Shown: piece by piece, positions 42,423 through 52,142 of the stretch
How positions within the stretch are numbered: position 1 is the stretch's first letter
How the letters are laid out: every line of letters starts with the position of its first letter
Assembly (NCBI GenBank): GCA_050261915.1
Contig: JBLNDT010000012.1
Location: forward strand, 1 to 64,000
Source: UBA699 sp050261915
GTDB lineage: Bacteria > Bacillota > Clostridia > Clostridiales > Clostridiaceae
Direction: 5' to 3'
Length of the DNA: 64,000 nt
Position numbers and translations under genes: made by a program
The notes under the pieces: generated by a model
Told to the model about the DNA's origin: nothing
The model's input: only the letters and a program-made list of their open reading frames with translations
Databases searched by the model: none

Positions 42423-43752
42423 ATTGATGTATTGTATCAAGATTTCCAAATTTACTGAATTGGCCCATCCATGCAAACTTAACTGTTCCAACAGGACCAT
42501 TTCTTTGTTTTGCAATTATGCATTCAGCAATATTTTTATCCTCTGTTTCTTTGTCGTAATACTCATCCCTGTATAAGAACATTACTATATCAGCATCCTG
42601 CTCAATAGACCCTGATTCTCTAAGGTCACTAAGCATAGGCCTGTGATCAGATCTTGCTTCTGGAGCACGGGAAAGCTGAGACAATGCTATTACTGGGCAC
42701 TGCATTTCTTTTGCTAATGCCTTTATGGATCTGGATATCTCAGAAACCTCCTGCTGTCTGCTTTCAGTGCTTTTACTTCCAGCCATAAGCTGAAGATAGT
42801 CTATTATTATGATATCAATTCCATGTTCTATTTTCAGCCTTCTGCACTTTGAGCGCATTTCCATTACAGAAATACCTGCTGTATCATCTATAAATATTTT
42901 AGCACTTCCTAATGGTCCAGATGCCCTGGCTAAATTTTCCCAATCTTTTTCATCCAGATTCCCTGTTCTAAGCTTTAACATATCAACCCTTGCTTCAGAA
43001 CATAAGAGTTTGTATGCAAGCTGTTCCTTTGACATTTCCAGTGAAAATATTGCTACTTTTTTTCCAGACCTAAGTGCTGCATTTTCAGCAATATTTAAGG
43101 CAAAGGTTGTTTTTCCCATGGATGGTCTTGCAGCAATAAGAATCATATCACCCTTTTGAAATCCTGAGGTTTTTGCATCTAAATCATAAAAGCCGGAGGG
43201 TATTCCTGTGGTCTGCCCCTTGTTAATAAACAGCTTTTCAATTTCAAGAAAACCTCTTTCAAGTACAGAGCTCATTATTTCGAAATCCGAGGTGCTTCTA
43301 TTACTGGACAAGTCAAATATTTTCTTTTCGGCAGTATCTACAACTCCAGTTACGTCATCCTGATTATTATAGCTCTTTTCTATAATTTCATTGGATGCCC
43401 TAATAAGCCTTCTTAAGGTGGATTTGTCCTTAACAATCCTTATATAGGAATGAACATTTGAAGTGGTAATCACAGAAGCACTAAGCTCAGTTAAATGTGT
43501 TATTCCACCTATTATTTCTAGCTGATTGCTGGCCTTAAGCTTTTCACTAATAGTTATAATGTCCACCGCACTATCCTTGTGATACAAATCAAGTATACAG
43601 CCAAATATTATTTTATGGGTTTCCTTATAAAAGTCATCACTGTTTAAAACTTCCGCTGCTTCCGCAATAGTCATTTTATCCAAGATCATGGACCCCAAAA
43701 CGCTTTGTTCAGCCTCTATACTATGGGGCATTATTTTAAGAGGTGCATCCAT
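42421..43752 (-). CDS. dnaB: Replicative DNA helicase
   Basis: The 443-residue hexameric helicase has the N-terminal DnaB domain (about 1-110) and RecA-like C-terminal domain with Walker A ARPSMGKTT (208-216) and Walker B IDIIIIDYLQLM. Length and motifs are normal. It unwinds DNA ahead of the replication fork. It lies 29 bp behind lonC, on the same strand as rplI, in the usual clostridial order. Confidence 0.96.
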   Translation of the reverse strand: MDAPLKIMPHSIEAEQSVLGSMILDKMTIAEAAEVLNSDDFYKETHKIIFGCILDLYHKDSAVDIITISEKLKASNQLEIIGGITHLTELSASVITTSNVHSYIRIVKDKSTLRRLIRASNEIIEKSYNNQDDVTGVVDTAEKKIFDLSSNRSTSDFEIMSSVLERGFLEIEKLFINKGQTTGIPSGFYDLDAKTSGFQKGDMILIAARPSMGKTTFALNIAENAALRSGKKVAIFSLEMSKEQLAYKLLCSEARVDMLKLRTGNLDEKDWENLARASGPLGSAKIFIDDTAGISVMEMRSKCRRLKIEHGIDIIIIDYLQLMAGSKSTESRQQEVSEISRSIKALAKEMQCPVIALSQLSRAPEARSDHRPMLSDLRESGSIEQDADIVMFLYRDEYYDKETEDKNIAECIIAKQRNGPVGTVKFAWMGQFSKFGNLDTIHQ

Positions 43753-43781
43753 TAATCATCTCTCCACTCTCTAAATTATAA

Positions 43782-45677
43782 TCAGAAAACAAGCTCTGTG
43801 AGCTCTTCAATATCTTTAACGGCTTTTACCTCGATATCGGTTAGTCCCTTTGGAACTTCCTTGTAATTTTCCTCTGGAACAAGAACAAGGCCTATTCCTT
43901 TTCTTCTGGCTCCGTATATTTTTTCAAATATTCCTCCTACAGGCTTTATTTTGCCTCTTAGAGATATTTCACCAGTTATTGCAACATCCTGTCTTAATGG
44001 CTTTTCAAGCAAAGCGCTTATTATGCACATGGTTATTGCAGCTCCTGCAGAAGGTCCGTCAATTTTACCCCCGCCGATAATATTAACATGAACATCATAA
44101 TCACTTATATCTTTGTTGGTGAGCTTTCTTATAACTGAGGCAGCATTAAATACAGAATCCTTTGCCATGCTGCCGGCAGTATCGTTAAATCTCACCTGTC
44201 CTTTTCCTTTGTCCATAGCAGGGAAAACCGCTGCTTCTATTTCGATTGTGGACCCAACGTAGCCGCTTACCCCTAGTCCGTAAATATGGCCTATTTCATA
44301 GCTCTTATCAGACTTTATCTCCTCAAAAGGTACCAGTCTGCTTATAGATATCATGTCATACAGGTCCTGAAGTGTTACTGTTACCTTTCTCCTGCCAACT
44401 GCAGTTTTCTTGTTATATAAAACATATCCATAAACATCTGAAAGAATATTTACTGCTTTTCTTCCTTCTATGGTATATCTGCTTATTGCTTCAGGGATAC
44501 CTTCTTCAAGTTTTATATTAAGTTTGTCTGCAGCATTTTTTACTATTTCAATTATATCTGCAGTGGTTAGAGGCTCAAAGTATACCTCAGTACATCTTGA
44601 TCTTAATGCAGGGCTGATATCACCTGGCTCCCTTGTGGTTGCACCTATCAATACAAAATCAGCCGGAGCCCCATTTTCAAATAGATATTTTATATATTTT
44701 GGTGTGTTTTCATCTTCTGGGTCATAATATGAAGATGAAAATTCAACCCTTTTATCTTCAAGGACCTTAAGAAGTTTATTTTGAAGCATCTCATCAAGTT
44801 CACCAATTTCATCAATAAACAGTACCCCACCATGTGCTTCAGTCACTAAACCAAGTTTTGGTTCAGGTATGCCTGTTTCTGCAAGATCTCGCTTTGTTCC
44901 TTGATATATTGGATCATGCACAGAACCAAGGAGTGGGTTCGTTATTTCCCTTGGGTCCCATCTTAAGGTAGTTCCATCCACCTCTACAAATTTAGCATCG
45001 CTTTTAAAAGGAGTATGCTTAAGCTTTATCGCCTCAGTCAATGCAAGTCTTGCAGCTGTGGTTTTTCCTACCCCTGGAGGTCCGTATAAAATAATGTGCT
45101 GAGGATATGGGGAAGCTATTTTTGACAAAATAGCTTTAATTGCCCTCTCCTGTCCTACAATTTCCTTAAAGCTGGCCGGCCTTAACAATTGCTGCACACT
45201 TTTGCTTAGTTTTTTTGAATCCAATACTTCAAGCTCTGAAAACTTCTTTAAGGTTCTTGCATTTTCCGGTCCCTTTTGCTTCTTTATTATGCTTAGCCTT
45301 ACTTCATCTATATACTTTTCCTGCTTCTCAATCAGATACTTTTCAACTTCTTTTTCTATTGTGTTTTTAACATAATTTTTAGCAAGTGTTTCACCTATAT
45401 AATTATTTATACAATCCAACAGTTCTTGTATGTTCTTTTCATTAGGTACTACATTAAACCCTTTTCCATCAGTAATTATCATTTCAAGGGCATGAACCCT
45501 TTCATAAATATCGCTGCTTTTCATATGATTATGAAGCTTAAATTTTACTATTCTAGCTTCAATAGTGCCTGGCTCCATCACTCTGTGCATCATTTCAAAT
45601 AATACATCAAGCTGCACCTGTACAGGTACTTCTTTTATTGATTTTTGCCTTAATTCATCTGCAATTTGAGATTTCAC
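43782..45677 (-). CDS. lonC: LonC-type ATP-dependent protease
   Basis: The 631-residue protease has an N-terminal helical region (1-160) instead of the classical Lon substrate domain, an AAA domain with Walker A GPPGVGKTT (199-207) and a C-terminal Lon protease domain with the Ser in DGPSAGAAITM and the Lys in GKIKPVGGIFEK. This matches the LonB/LonC-like family encoded beside dnaB in Clostridia. It is not the heat-shock LonA. Start is GTG after AAGGAGG. Confidence 0.87.
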   Translation of the reverse strand: MKSQIADELRQKSIKEVPVQVQLDVLFEMMHRVMEPGTIEARIVKFKLHNHMKSSDIYERVHALEMIITDGKGFNVVPNEKNIQELLDCINNYIGETLAKNYVKNTIEKEVEKYLIEKQEKYIDEVRLSIIKKQKGPENARTLKKFSELEVLDSKKLSKSVQQLLRPASFKEIVGQERAIKAILSKIASPYPQHIILYGPPGVGKTTAARLALTEAIKLKHTPFKSDAKFVEVDGTTLRWDPREITNPLLGSVHDPIYQGTKRDLAETGIPEPKLGLVTEAHGGVLFIDEIGELDEMLQNKLLKVLEDKRVEFSSSYYDPEDENTPKYIKYLFENGAPADFVLIGATTREPGDISPALRSRCTEVYFEPLTTADIIEIVKNAADKLNIKLEEGIPEAISRYTIEGRKAVNILSDVYGYVLYNKKTAVGRRKVTVTLQDLYDMISISRLVPFEEIKSDKSYEIGHIYGLGVSGYVGSTIEIEAAVFPAMDKGKGQVRFNDTAGSMAKDSVFNAASVIRKLTNKDISDYDVHVNIIGGGKIDGPSAGAAITMCIISALLEKPLRQDVAITGEISLRGKIKPVGGIFEKIYGARRKGIGLVLVPEENYKEVPKGLTDIEVKAVKDIEELTELVF

Positions 45678-45689
45678 TTAAGTTCCTCC

Positions 45690-46133
45690 TTATAATTCCT
45701 TTATTGTTACCTTTATCTTTGTGGAAATCTCAGGATATAGTTTTACTTCTACATCATAGGTTCCAAGCTGCCTTATGGTATCAACTACTATTTTTTTCTT
45801 GTCTATGTTTAAGCCTGTCTTCTTATTCAACTCATCTGCAATATCTTTTCCTGTAATTGAACCAAATAACCTTCCACTTTCGCCAGATTTAACTGACAAG
45901 ACAACTTCCTTACCCTTTAGATTTTGTGCAAGCTCCTGAGCTGCTTCTATTTCAGCAAGTTTTTTTCTTCTTTCTGCTTCTTTTTGATTGTTTAATATAT
46001 GCATACTATTATCAGTTGCTAATTCTGCAAGCTTTCTAGGGAGTAGGAAGTTCCTTGCATATCCATCAGCTGCATTGATTACATCTCCTTTTTTTCCAAC
46101 ACCTTTAACGTCCTTTAACAATATTACTTTCAT
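45690..46133 (-). CDS. rplI: 50S ribosomal protein L9
   Basis: The 147-residue protein begins MKVILLKDVKGVGKKGDVI and continues with the conserved DGYARNFLLPRKLA, then the charged central helix and C-terminal domain. Binds 23S rRNA at the L1 stalk base. The start overlaps the end of gdpP by 29 bp, so translation is coupled. Confidence 0.97.
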   Translation of the reverse strand: MKVILLKDVKGVGKKGDVINAADGYARNFLLPRKLAELATDNSMHILNNQKEAERRKKLAEIEAAQELAQNLKGKEVVLSVKSGESGRLFGSITGKDIADELNKKTGLNIDKKKIVVDTIRQLGTYDVEVKLYPEISTKIKVTIKEL

Positions 46134-48123
46134 TTTTTTCTGCCTCCTTATATTTTTCTATAGCAATTTTTAGTTTTTCAATAGCTTCTTCTAGTGTTAT
46201 TCCAATAAATTTTGCACCAGCCATAGTCATATGGCCGCCCCCTCCGAGGCCTTCCAATATAAGCTGAACATTTATATCGCCTAGGGATCTTCCACTTAAG
46301 TAAACATCCTCACCTATTTTAACAAATACAAAGGATGCCTGAATACCTGTAATATTTAACAATTCATCTGCAGCCTGGGCTGATAGAACTAAGTCTTCTA
46401 TTTCTTTAGGGCATACAGCAATGGCAACATTGTTATCAACCTTTGCAGATTGTATAATGGCAGCTCTTTTTAAATATGAGTCAAGATCATCGGAAAACAA
46501 TCGTTTAACATCCAAGGTGTCCGCCCCAAGTTTTCTTAACATTGAAGCCGCTTCAAAGGTTCTTACCCCTGTTTTAAAATAGAAGTTCTTTGTATCCACA
46601 ATTATTCCTGCAAGGAGCGCTTCTGCCTCTATAGGAAGAATATCCGGTTTTTCAACCATGTACTGCATCATTTCAGTAACAAGTTCAGAAGTGGAGGATG
46701 CATATGGTTCTATATAGCTTAACACTGCTTTTGTAATATAGTCTCCTGCTTTTCTGTGATGATCTATTATAACCACTCTTTTAGACATTTCAACTATTCT
46801 CATATTCTGAATGTAACCCTTATTGTGAACATCAACAAGTACTAAAAGACTATTTGCATCTATAAGATCAAATGTTGTTCTTATATTGCAGAATGCATTG
46901 TCATATTTTGATTCTTCTCTAAGTTTTTCAAGCATAGGATTTATACTGCTGTTTATACTATCCAAAATTATATAACATTCTTTATCAAGGGTTTTTATTG
47001 TGCTATAGAGGCCTACTGCTGCACCTAGTGCATCAATGTCCATGTTTACATGTCCCATAATGAAAACCTTGTTGCTTTCGTTTATAAGGTCTACCAAGGC
47101 ATGACCTATTACTCTTGCTCTCACCCTGGTTCTTTTCTCAACTTCCTTGGTTTTGCCTCCAAAGAACATAAGCTTTTCCCCATTTTTAACAACAGCCTGG
47201 TCTCCTCCACGACCTAATGCAAGCTCCTTAGCTGATAATGCATACTTTTCATTTTCAAGTGGACTATCTCCACCTTGCCCTACTCCAATACTGCAGGTTA
47301 CTGCAAATTTATTCCCCATATTGATTTCCCGCATACCATCAAGTATATCAAATTTTCTTTCCATTTCTTTTTCAATATACTTATTTTGTACACACAGCAC
47401 ATATTTACTATTGGAATATTTTTTAAGCATAGCATTTAAGTTTTGTCCATAACTGTTTATAGTTCTTTCCATTTCAGCTATAATCAATGGCTTATTTTCT
47501 TCTTCAATAGTTTTCATAACGTCATCGAAATTATCTATTTCAATAAGCATTATTGTATATTTTTCAGATTCAATTTCCTGATACATATTATGGGATTCCG
47601 TGATGTCGTAGAAATAAAGTAAAAGAATATCGTCCTGATGAAGATCATCTTCTGATATATTCACCATGCTTACATATATATCATAATACCTAGAATCAAT
47701 CTTAATATCTTTAAATATGTTTTTAACACCAGTTATAGCTTGCTTTAAATCTATATCCTTTGATAGTGTATTTATATTTAAATCAAGAAGCTCCATTTCA
47801 TTAAGAACATTTGATAAGTTTTGGTTATACCATAAAATATTACCCTTAATACTTACAATAGCTAAAGGAAAGGGCATATCCACTAAGGTATTCCTGGTGG
47901 CAGTGTCCAGCTTTAAAGAAAAGTCTTCAATAAACTTTGTCCACTGGTTCTTTTTATGTTTTGAATTCTTAACAGTATAAAATATCAGCAAAACAAACAT
48001 ACCTACCAATGCCAACCCCATCCACAGGTTAGCACCATTAAGCATTATGATTACTATTAACAATCCTATTATTGTAATATATACCTGGTTTTCAGTGATA
48101 AAATTTTTATACCGGTTATCCAT
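46105..48123 (-). CDS. gdpP: Cyclic-di-AMP phosphodiesterase GdpP
   Basis: The 672-residue protein has two N-terminal membrane helices (about 13-50), a PAS-like domain, a degenerate GGDEF domain (about 185-320) and a DHH/DHHA1 phosphodiesterase region with MGHVNMDIDALG, VIIDHHRKAG and GLGGGGHMTMAG. It hydrolyses c-di-AMP. Neighbours DUF2232 and rplI are the usual ones (yybS-yybT-rplI). Confidence 0.95.
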   Translation of the reverse strand: MDNRYKNFITENQVYITIIGLLIVIIMLNGANLWMGLALVGMFVLLIFYTVKNSKHKKNQWTKFIEDFSLKLDTATRNTLVDMPFPLAIVSIKGNILWYNQNLSNVLNEMELLDLNINTLSKDIDLKQAITGVKNIFKDIKIDSRYYDIYVSMVNISEDDLHQDDILLLYFYDITESHNMYQEIESEKYTIMLIEIDNFDDVMKTIEEENKPLIIAEMERTINSYGQNLNAMLKKYSNSKYVLCVQNKYIEKEMERKFDILDGMREINMGNKFAVTCSIGVGQGGDSPLENEKYALSAKELALGRGGDQAVVKNGEKLMFFGGKTKEVEKRTRVRARVIGHALVDLINESNKVFIMGHVNMDIDALGAAVGLYSTIKTLDKECYIILDSINSSINPMLEKLREESKYDNAFCNIRTTFDLIDANSLLVLVDVHNKGYIQNMRIVEMSKRVVIIDHHRKAGDYITKAVLSYIEPYASSTSELVTEMMQYMVEKPDILPIEAEALLAGIIVDTKNFYFKTGVRTFEAASMLRKLGADTLDVKRLFSDDLDSYLKRAAIIQSAKVDNNVAIAVCPKEIEDLVLSAQAADELLNITGIQASFVFVKIGEDVYLSGRSLGDINVQLILEGLGGGGHMTMAGAKFIGITLEEAIEKLKIAIEKYKEAEKNESNIVKGR

Positions 48124-48137
48124 AAATCTGCCCCCAA

Positions 48138-49130
48138 TTATTGAGCTTTTTTTATTCTAAAAGGATCCAGTTTCCTAAAGTCAAATATCATATCCATCAA
48201 TCCTGCAAAAATATAAATCATTGATATCTCTATAGATGTTACAGTTAATATGATTATTAATACAGTAACTAATCTACTTAATTTTAATTTATTTTTTAAC
48301 CAATAAACTGCTAAAGCTGCTCCATCTGCAATTAAAACCATCTGAAATATTATTTGAAATGAAGTTGAAATATATTTTCCAATATACACATTTGACTTAT
48401 CTAAAAGTATTCCAGTTATCATTAATACAAGTATTACAGTACCTATTCTATTGTTTAAATACAAAGTGGAAAATGGAGATACTGCCGGTACATCATATCT
48501 TAATTTTTTTAGTATTGCTCTTGTTATGGAATAATTAATCCATGCTGATACTAAACCAATAATCACAAGTATTGGTGGAATCATCTGTATAAAATACTCT
48601 GGTGTTAATATATCCATGGAGGAATTGAGCTGCTGAAGCTGTGCCTCACTCACTCCGGAGTTCTTGTACATTTGGATTATTGAAGCCATAGAACTCTTTG
48701 TAGAGTTTACCTGGTTATTAACAAATGTCATAAAACTTCCTTGAGATGTAAAGCTTATGTAAATTGCAATATCCATTATGGAAGCTACTATCGACACAAC
48801 TGCTAGTAAGGTTAATGTAAACCATGTACTTTTCTTATTCTTTATACAATAACCCAAGGCGGCTCCCTGAGAGCCCATAACAAGCAATACTGGTATTGTG
48901 TAGGTTGGATTAAAAATCATTGAAGTAATTAATGTGCATGTTATAACTGATGCCAAAGTTATCTTTAAATTATGTCTTATATATAATATAGTAACCGGAA
49001 TCGGGAGAATAAACGCCCCCACAATAGAAAACAGCGGAACATAAATAGTTAAAATCATAAGTACTGCTAAAATAGAGCTTATGAGGCCCGCTTCTACTAT
49101 TGCTTTTGTATTGTAGTTTCTATTTTGCAT
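48138..49130 (-). CDS. yybS: YybS/DUF2232 membrane protein
   Basis: The 330-residue integral membrane protein has about eight helices and the DUF2232 pattern (GLISSILAVLMILTIYVPLFS near the start). It lies immediately before gdpP in the conserved yybS-gdpP-rplI order. Function unknown; S-component-like transporters have been compared with this family. Confidence 0.85.
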   Translation of the reverse strand: MQNRNYNTKAIVEAGLISSILAVLMILTIYVPLFSIVGAFILPIPVTILYIRHNLKITLASVITCTLITSMIFNPTYTIPVLLVMGSQGAALGYCIKNKKSTWFTLTLLAVVSIVASIMDIAIYISFTSQGSFMTFVNNQVNSTKSSMASIIQMYKNSGVSEAQLQQLNSSMDILTPEYFIQMIPPILVIIGLVSAWINYSITRAILKKLRYDVPAVSPFSTLYLNNRIGTVILVLMITGILLDKSNVYIGKYISTSFQIIFQMVLIADGAALAVYWLKNKLKLSRLVTVLIIILTVTSIEISMIYIFAGLMDMIFDFRKLDPFRIKKAQ

Positions 49131-49146
49131 TAATTAAATACCCTCG

Positions 49147-49464
49147 CTATTCTCTTTCTTTAAAGTGGCTATAAAGTCTTGACAGATCTTTGCCCTGCTT
49201 TTCAATATAATCCTCTTCTATTATTCCAGTTTTTAATTTCTTTCTAATTTCATCATCTACTGCTGTATATGAATAACCTAAACGTTCAGATAAAATGTAT
49301 AATATAATTATTGCCCCGGAAATACACTCAAGTATTGCTTCCCTTGCCACATTGCTGCCCTTTGTAAGCAATTTAAAAAAATCACCAAGTATACATAAAA
49401 GGTCAGCCTTCAGCTCTTCTATAACCTTCATATTATACATTATATTTAAATCATCCTTTTTCAT
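49147..49464 (-). CDS. MazG-like family protein
   Basis: The 105-residue helical protein resembles the small MazG-like family found beside ssb and yybS in Clostridium (ELKADLLCILGDFFKLLTKG). It may be an all-alpha NTP pyrophosphohydrolase relative, but the EExxE-type metal motif is not obvious. I chose the ATG at 49464, eight bases after AAGGAG. Confidence 0.65.
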   Translation of the reverse strand: MKKDDLNIMYNMKVIEELKADLLCILGDFFKLLTKGSNVAREAILECISGAIIILYILSERLGYSYTAVDDEIRKKLKTGIIEEDYIEKQGKDLSRLYSHFKERE

Positions 49465-49531
49465 ACACATCACTCCTTACATGCTATACTACTATTTTAG
49501 TTATATTTCCTTAGTAATGCAACAAGGGTTT

Positions 49532-49582
49532 AAAAAGAGCCGTCCCTAAAGAAGATATTACTCTTCCCTTGAAACAGCTCTC
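49532..49582 (-). terminator. Terminator of the rpsF-ssb-rpsR operon
   Basis: AGAGC..GTTTC and its partner pair over about 11 positions with G-U pairs (49536-49581), with an inner GAAGA/TCTTC stem, then TCTTTTT on the minus strand. Confidence 0.75.
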
Positions 49583-49594
49583 TAAGCTCATTTA

Positions 49595-49849
49595 CTATTC
49601 TGTAGTGAATGGTAATAAAGCTATATTTCTTGATCTTTTTATAGCATCTGTAAGTTCTCTCTGATGCTTTGCACAGTTTCCGGAAATTCTTCTTGGTAAA
49701 ATCTTTCCTCTTTCTGTTACATACTTTCTTAATTTGTTTATATCTTTGTAGTCAATAAATTCTGACTTATCCATACAAAAAGAACAAATTTTTCTTTTAG
49801 CTTTTCTCATTTTAGAAGAATTTCTTCTTCCGCCATCTTTACTGTTCAT
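49595..49849 (-). CDS. rpsR: 30S ribosomal protein S18
   Basis: The 84-residue basic protein has ICSFCMDKSEFIDYKD near residue 20, LRKYVTERGKILPRRISG and the C-terminal RELTDAIKRSRNIALLPF. It binds 16S rRNA with S6. Two cysteines (CSFC) suggest the zinc-binding form. Last gene of the operon with rpsF and ssb. Confidence 0.97.
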   Translation of the reverse strand: MNSKDGGRRNSSKMRKAKRKICSFCMDKSEFIDYKDINKLRKYVTERGKILPRRISGNCAKHQRELTDAIKRSRNIALLPFTTE

Positions 49850-49868
49850 TCTATTTCCTCCTTACCTA

Positions 49869-50276
49869 TTAAAATGGGATTTCCCCGTCTTCATCAATTG
49901 GGGTAATATCCGGGAATACATCTTCAGAATTGTGTGAGCGAGAATCAGTTCTACTGCCGTTCCCCCACTCGAGGAACTGCACTTCATCCGCTATTACTTC
50001 GGTAACATACCTTTTTGAACCGTCTTTGGCATCATAACTTCTGGTCTGAATTCTTCCGCTTACACCCATCATCTTGCCTTTATTCATATAATTGGCAGTG
50101 GATTCAGCTTGCTTGCCCCATACCACTACAGGTATGAAGTCAGCTTCCTTCTGACCATCTTTAGAAAACCTTCTATCAACGGCTAATGTAAAGGTGGCAA
50201 CAGCTGTACCGGTTCCTGGAGTGAATTTCAACTCAGGATCCTTCGTTAATCTTCCAATTAAAACAACCTTATTCAT
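49869..50276 (-). CDS. ssb: Single-stranded DNA-binding protein
   Basis: The 135-residue protein has the OB-fold (about 1-105, starting MNKVVLIGRLTKDPELKFTP) and ends with the acidic tip DEDGEIPF that recruits partners. It protects ssDNA in replication and repair. Lies between rpsF and rpsR as in B. subtilis. Confidence 0.97.
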   Translation of the reverse strand: MNKVVLIGRLTKDPELKFTPGTGTAVATFTLAVDRRFSKDGQKEADFIPVVVWGKQAESTANYMNKGKMMGVSGRIQTRSYDAKDGSKRYVTEVIADEVQFLEWGNGSRTDSRSHNSEDVFPDITPIDEDGEIPF

Positions 50277-50287
50277 TTAAGCACCAC

Positions 50288-50578
50288 CTAATTTCTTTCG
50301 TTGTTAACGATGATATGTCTTACAATAGTGTCAGTAATTCTGAAAATTCTATCCAATTCTTTAGGTAATTCAGGATCAGCATTGAAGTTAATTAGAGTAT
50401 AATATCCTTCGTTGACTTTCTTAATTTCATAAGCAAGCTTTCTCTTGCCCCAGAAATCAACGTTTTCAATTACTCCACCACCATTTTCTATTACGCCCTT
50501 AAATTTTTCAACGTTAGCTTTAACAGCTTCTTCGTCTAATGATGGGTGTAATATGAATATAGTTTCATACTTTCTCAT
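50288..50578 (-). CDS. rpsF: 30S ribosomal protein S6
   Basis: The 96-residue protein begins MRKYETIFILHPSLDEE and contains WGKRKLAYEIKKVNEGYY. It pairs with S18 on the platform. The start follows GGAGG and a structured leader. Confidence 0.97.
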   Translation of the reverse strand: MRKYETIFILHPSLDEEAVKANVEKFKGVIENGGGVIENVDFWGKRKLAYEIKKVNEGYYTLINFNADPELPKELDRIFRITDTIVRHIIVNNERN

Positions 50579-50592
50579 TAGATTTCACCTCC

Positions 50593-50630
50593 TCCCTTCG
50601 GACTAACGGCTGTGATTATCACAGCAGGGA
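50593..50630 (-). promoter_or_regulatory. S6:S18-type ribosomal leader RNA
   Basis: On the minus strand TCCCT (50626-50630) pairs with AGGGA (50593-50597), enclosing an inner CTGTGA/TCACAG hairpin (50610-50624) followed by an unpaired CCG (50607-50609). A hairpin with a flanking bulged CCG is the core of the S6:S18 binding motif known upstream of rpsF. The closing stem abuts the ribosome binding site, so bound S6:S18 could repress translation. Confidence 0.75.
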
Positions 50631-50677
50631 TTACAATATATTATATTATCATTTATTCATACATATTTCAATATGTT

Positions 50678-50872
50678 TTATTCATTTTCTTTAATTATTT
50701 TTTTAACATCTTTTTCAAATTTACTTCTAGGCAGCATTATAAGCCTTCCGCAGATGGTACATTTTATTTTAATATCTGCGCCAACCCTAAGTATTTCCCA
50801 TTCCTTACTTCCACATGGGTGTGTTTTCTTTAGTTCAACAACATCTCCTACATTAAACTCCTTAGGCATCAT
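50678..50872 (-). CDS. DUF951 family protein
   Basis: The 64-residue protein has the DUF951 features: FNVGDVVELKKTHPCGS, WEILRVGADIKIKC, then CTICGRLIMLPR. Cysteines could bind zinc. In Firmicutes it is regularly near mscS and rpsF. Function unknown. Two ATG codons in tandem; either can start. Confidence 0.9.
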   Translation of the reverse strand: MMPKEFNVGDVVELKKTHPCGSKEWEILRVGADIKIKCTICGRLIMLPRSKFEKDVKKIIKENE

Positions 50873-50873
50873 A

Positions 50874-51749
50874 TCACTCCTTCACTAATCTAGCCCTTTG
50901 AAAAGGCATTTCAATATCAGCTTGCCTTAGGGCATCTCTAACTTCTTTTCTTAATTTCATTTCCATTGTCCATTGAGTCATTGGCTTTACCTTACCTGAA
51001 ACTCTTATTATTATTCCTGTTTCCTTAAGTGAAGAAATCCCTAGGACCTCTGGTCCCTCTGTCATATCCTGATTTTCCCTTTGGAACCTTGTACAGAGTT
51101 CCTCAATGACCAAAATAGTTTTGTCTAAATCTGCATCATATGCAATTTCAAAATCTACAGAAATTCCAATATTTCCTCTTGAATGATTTGTTACCTTTGT
51201 AATAAGGCCATTTGGTATTATGTGCAAATCACCCGTTAAGCCTCGTATTTTTGTAACTCTTAATTCAATACTCTCCACAATTCCGCCTTTATCATCTACA
51301 TTTATGTAATCACCTACAGAAAACTGATCTTCAAACAGTATAAAAAAACCGTTTATTATGTCTTTAACAAGGCTCTGTGCACCAAAGCCTACTGCTACTC
51401 CACCTATACCAGCAAGGGTAAGGCCTACAGTTCCAAATAGTTTTTCAGCTATGGTGAATATGCCCATAAAATATACTGAATACCTTAAAATACTTTTAAG
51501 AACTGCCCCGAAGGTTTGAGATTTTCTTTCATCTAATGAAAATTTAAACTTCTTTTGTTTCTCAGTCATCCTGTCTATTATACTGCTTCCAATTTTAATA
51601 ACTATAACCATCATAAGTATTATTAATATACTTTGAATTATTTTCAAACCAAAATTATATATGCTTTCCTTGCTGATAGAATATGTACCTATTCTAATTC
51701 CATCATTAATCATATCAATTTTTATTCCCAGTAAAAGCAGATGTTCCAT
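50874..51749 (-). CDS. mscS: MscS-type small-conductance mechanosensitive channel
   Basis: The 291-residue protein has about three membrane helices (about 28-55, 80-110, 115-140) and the MscS pore/beta domain with GIGGVAVGFGAQSLVKDIINGFFILFE-type signature (GVGGVAVGFGAQSLV) and a C-terminal domain to 290. It releases solutes upon hypo-osmotic shock. Starts after GAAGGTGAATT. Confidence 0.93.
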   Translation of the reverse strand: MEHLLLLGIKIDMINDGIRIGTYSISKESIYNFGLKIIQSILIILMMVIVIKIGSSIIDRMTEKQKKFKFSLDERKSQTFGAVLKSILRYSVYFMGIFTIAEKLFGTVGLTLAGIGGVAVGFGAQSLVKDIINGFFILFEDQFSVGDYINVDDKGGIVESIELRVTKIRGLTGDLHIIPNGLITKVTNHSRGNIGISVDFEIAYDADLDKTILVIEELCTRFQRENQDMTEGPEVLGISSLKETGIIIRVSGKVKPMTQWTMEMKLRKEVRDALRQADIEMPFQRARLVKE

Positions 51750-51759
51750 AATTCACCTT

Positions 51760-52008
51760 CTATAATTCAATCATTTCATACTCTAATTCATTTTTTAAAT
51801 ATATACTGCCTGGCTCAAAATCACTTTCTTTAATTAAATTTTTTACTTTTTCAAAATCACCAAGACCAATTTTTATACTAATCCCACAGCTCTTTGTTAT
51901 GGTGGTTGGGGTTGGCATTACAACCACCTCTATCCCCTTTTCCTTTAATATTTTTTCACTGCTTATAGCAGAATGTGTATTTTTAAAAGTAATTAAATAA
52001 TAATTCAA
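51760..52008 (-). CDS. DUF3343 family protein
   Basis: The 82-residue protein resembles DUF3343: NYYLITFKNTHSAISSEKIL and VVVMPTPTTITKSCGISIKI. It often lies near mscS and SeoC-like genes. The TTG start at 52008 (after GGAGG at 8 bases) fits the family N-terminus MNYYLI; an in-frame ATG upstream has no site. Function unknown. Confidence 0.88.
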   Translation of the reverse strand: MNYYLITFKNTHSAISSEKILKEKGIEVVVMPTPTTITKSCGISIKIGLGDFEKVKNLIKESDFEPGSIYLKNELEYEMIEL

Positions 52009-52142
52009 TACCACTACCTCCAAAACCATAAATTCCCAATACCCTTATTGTGCTATCTTATAAAATTTATTATACTTAATATATTATAAGTATATAATAT
52101 TATATACTATACAGCCTCTAAAATAAAGGAAGTGATTTATAT

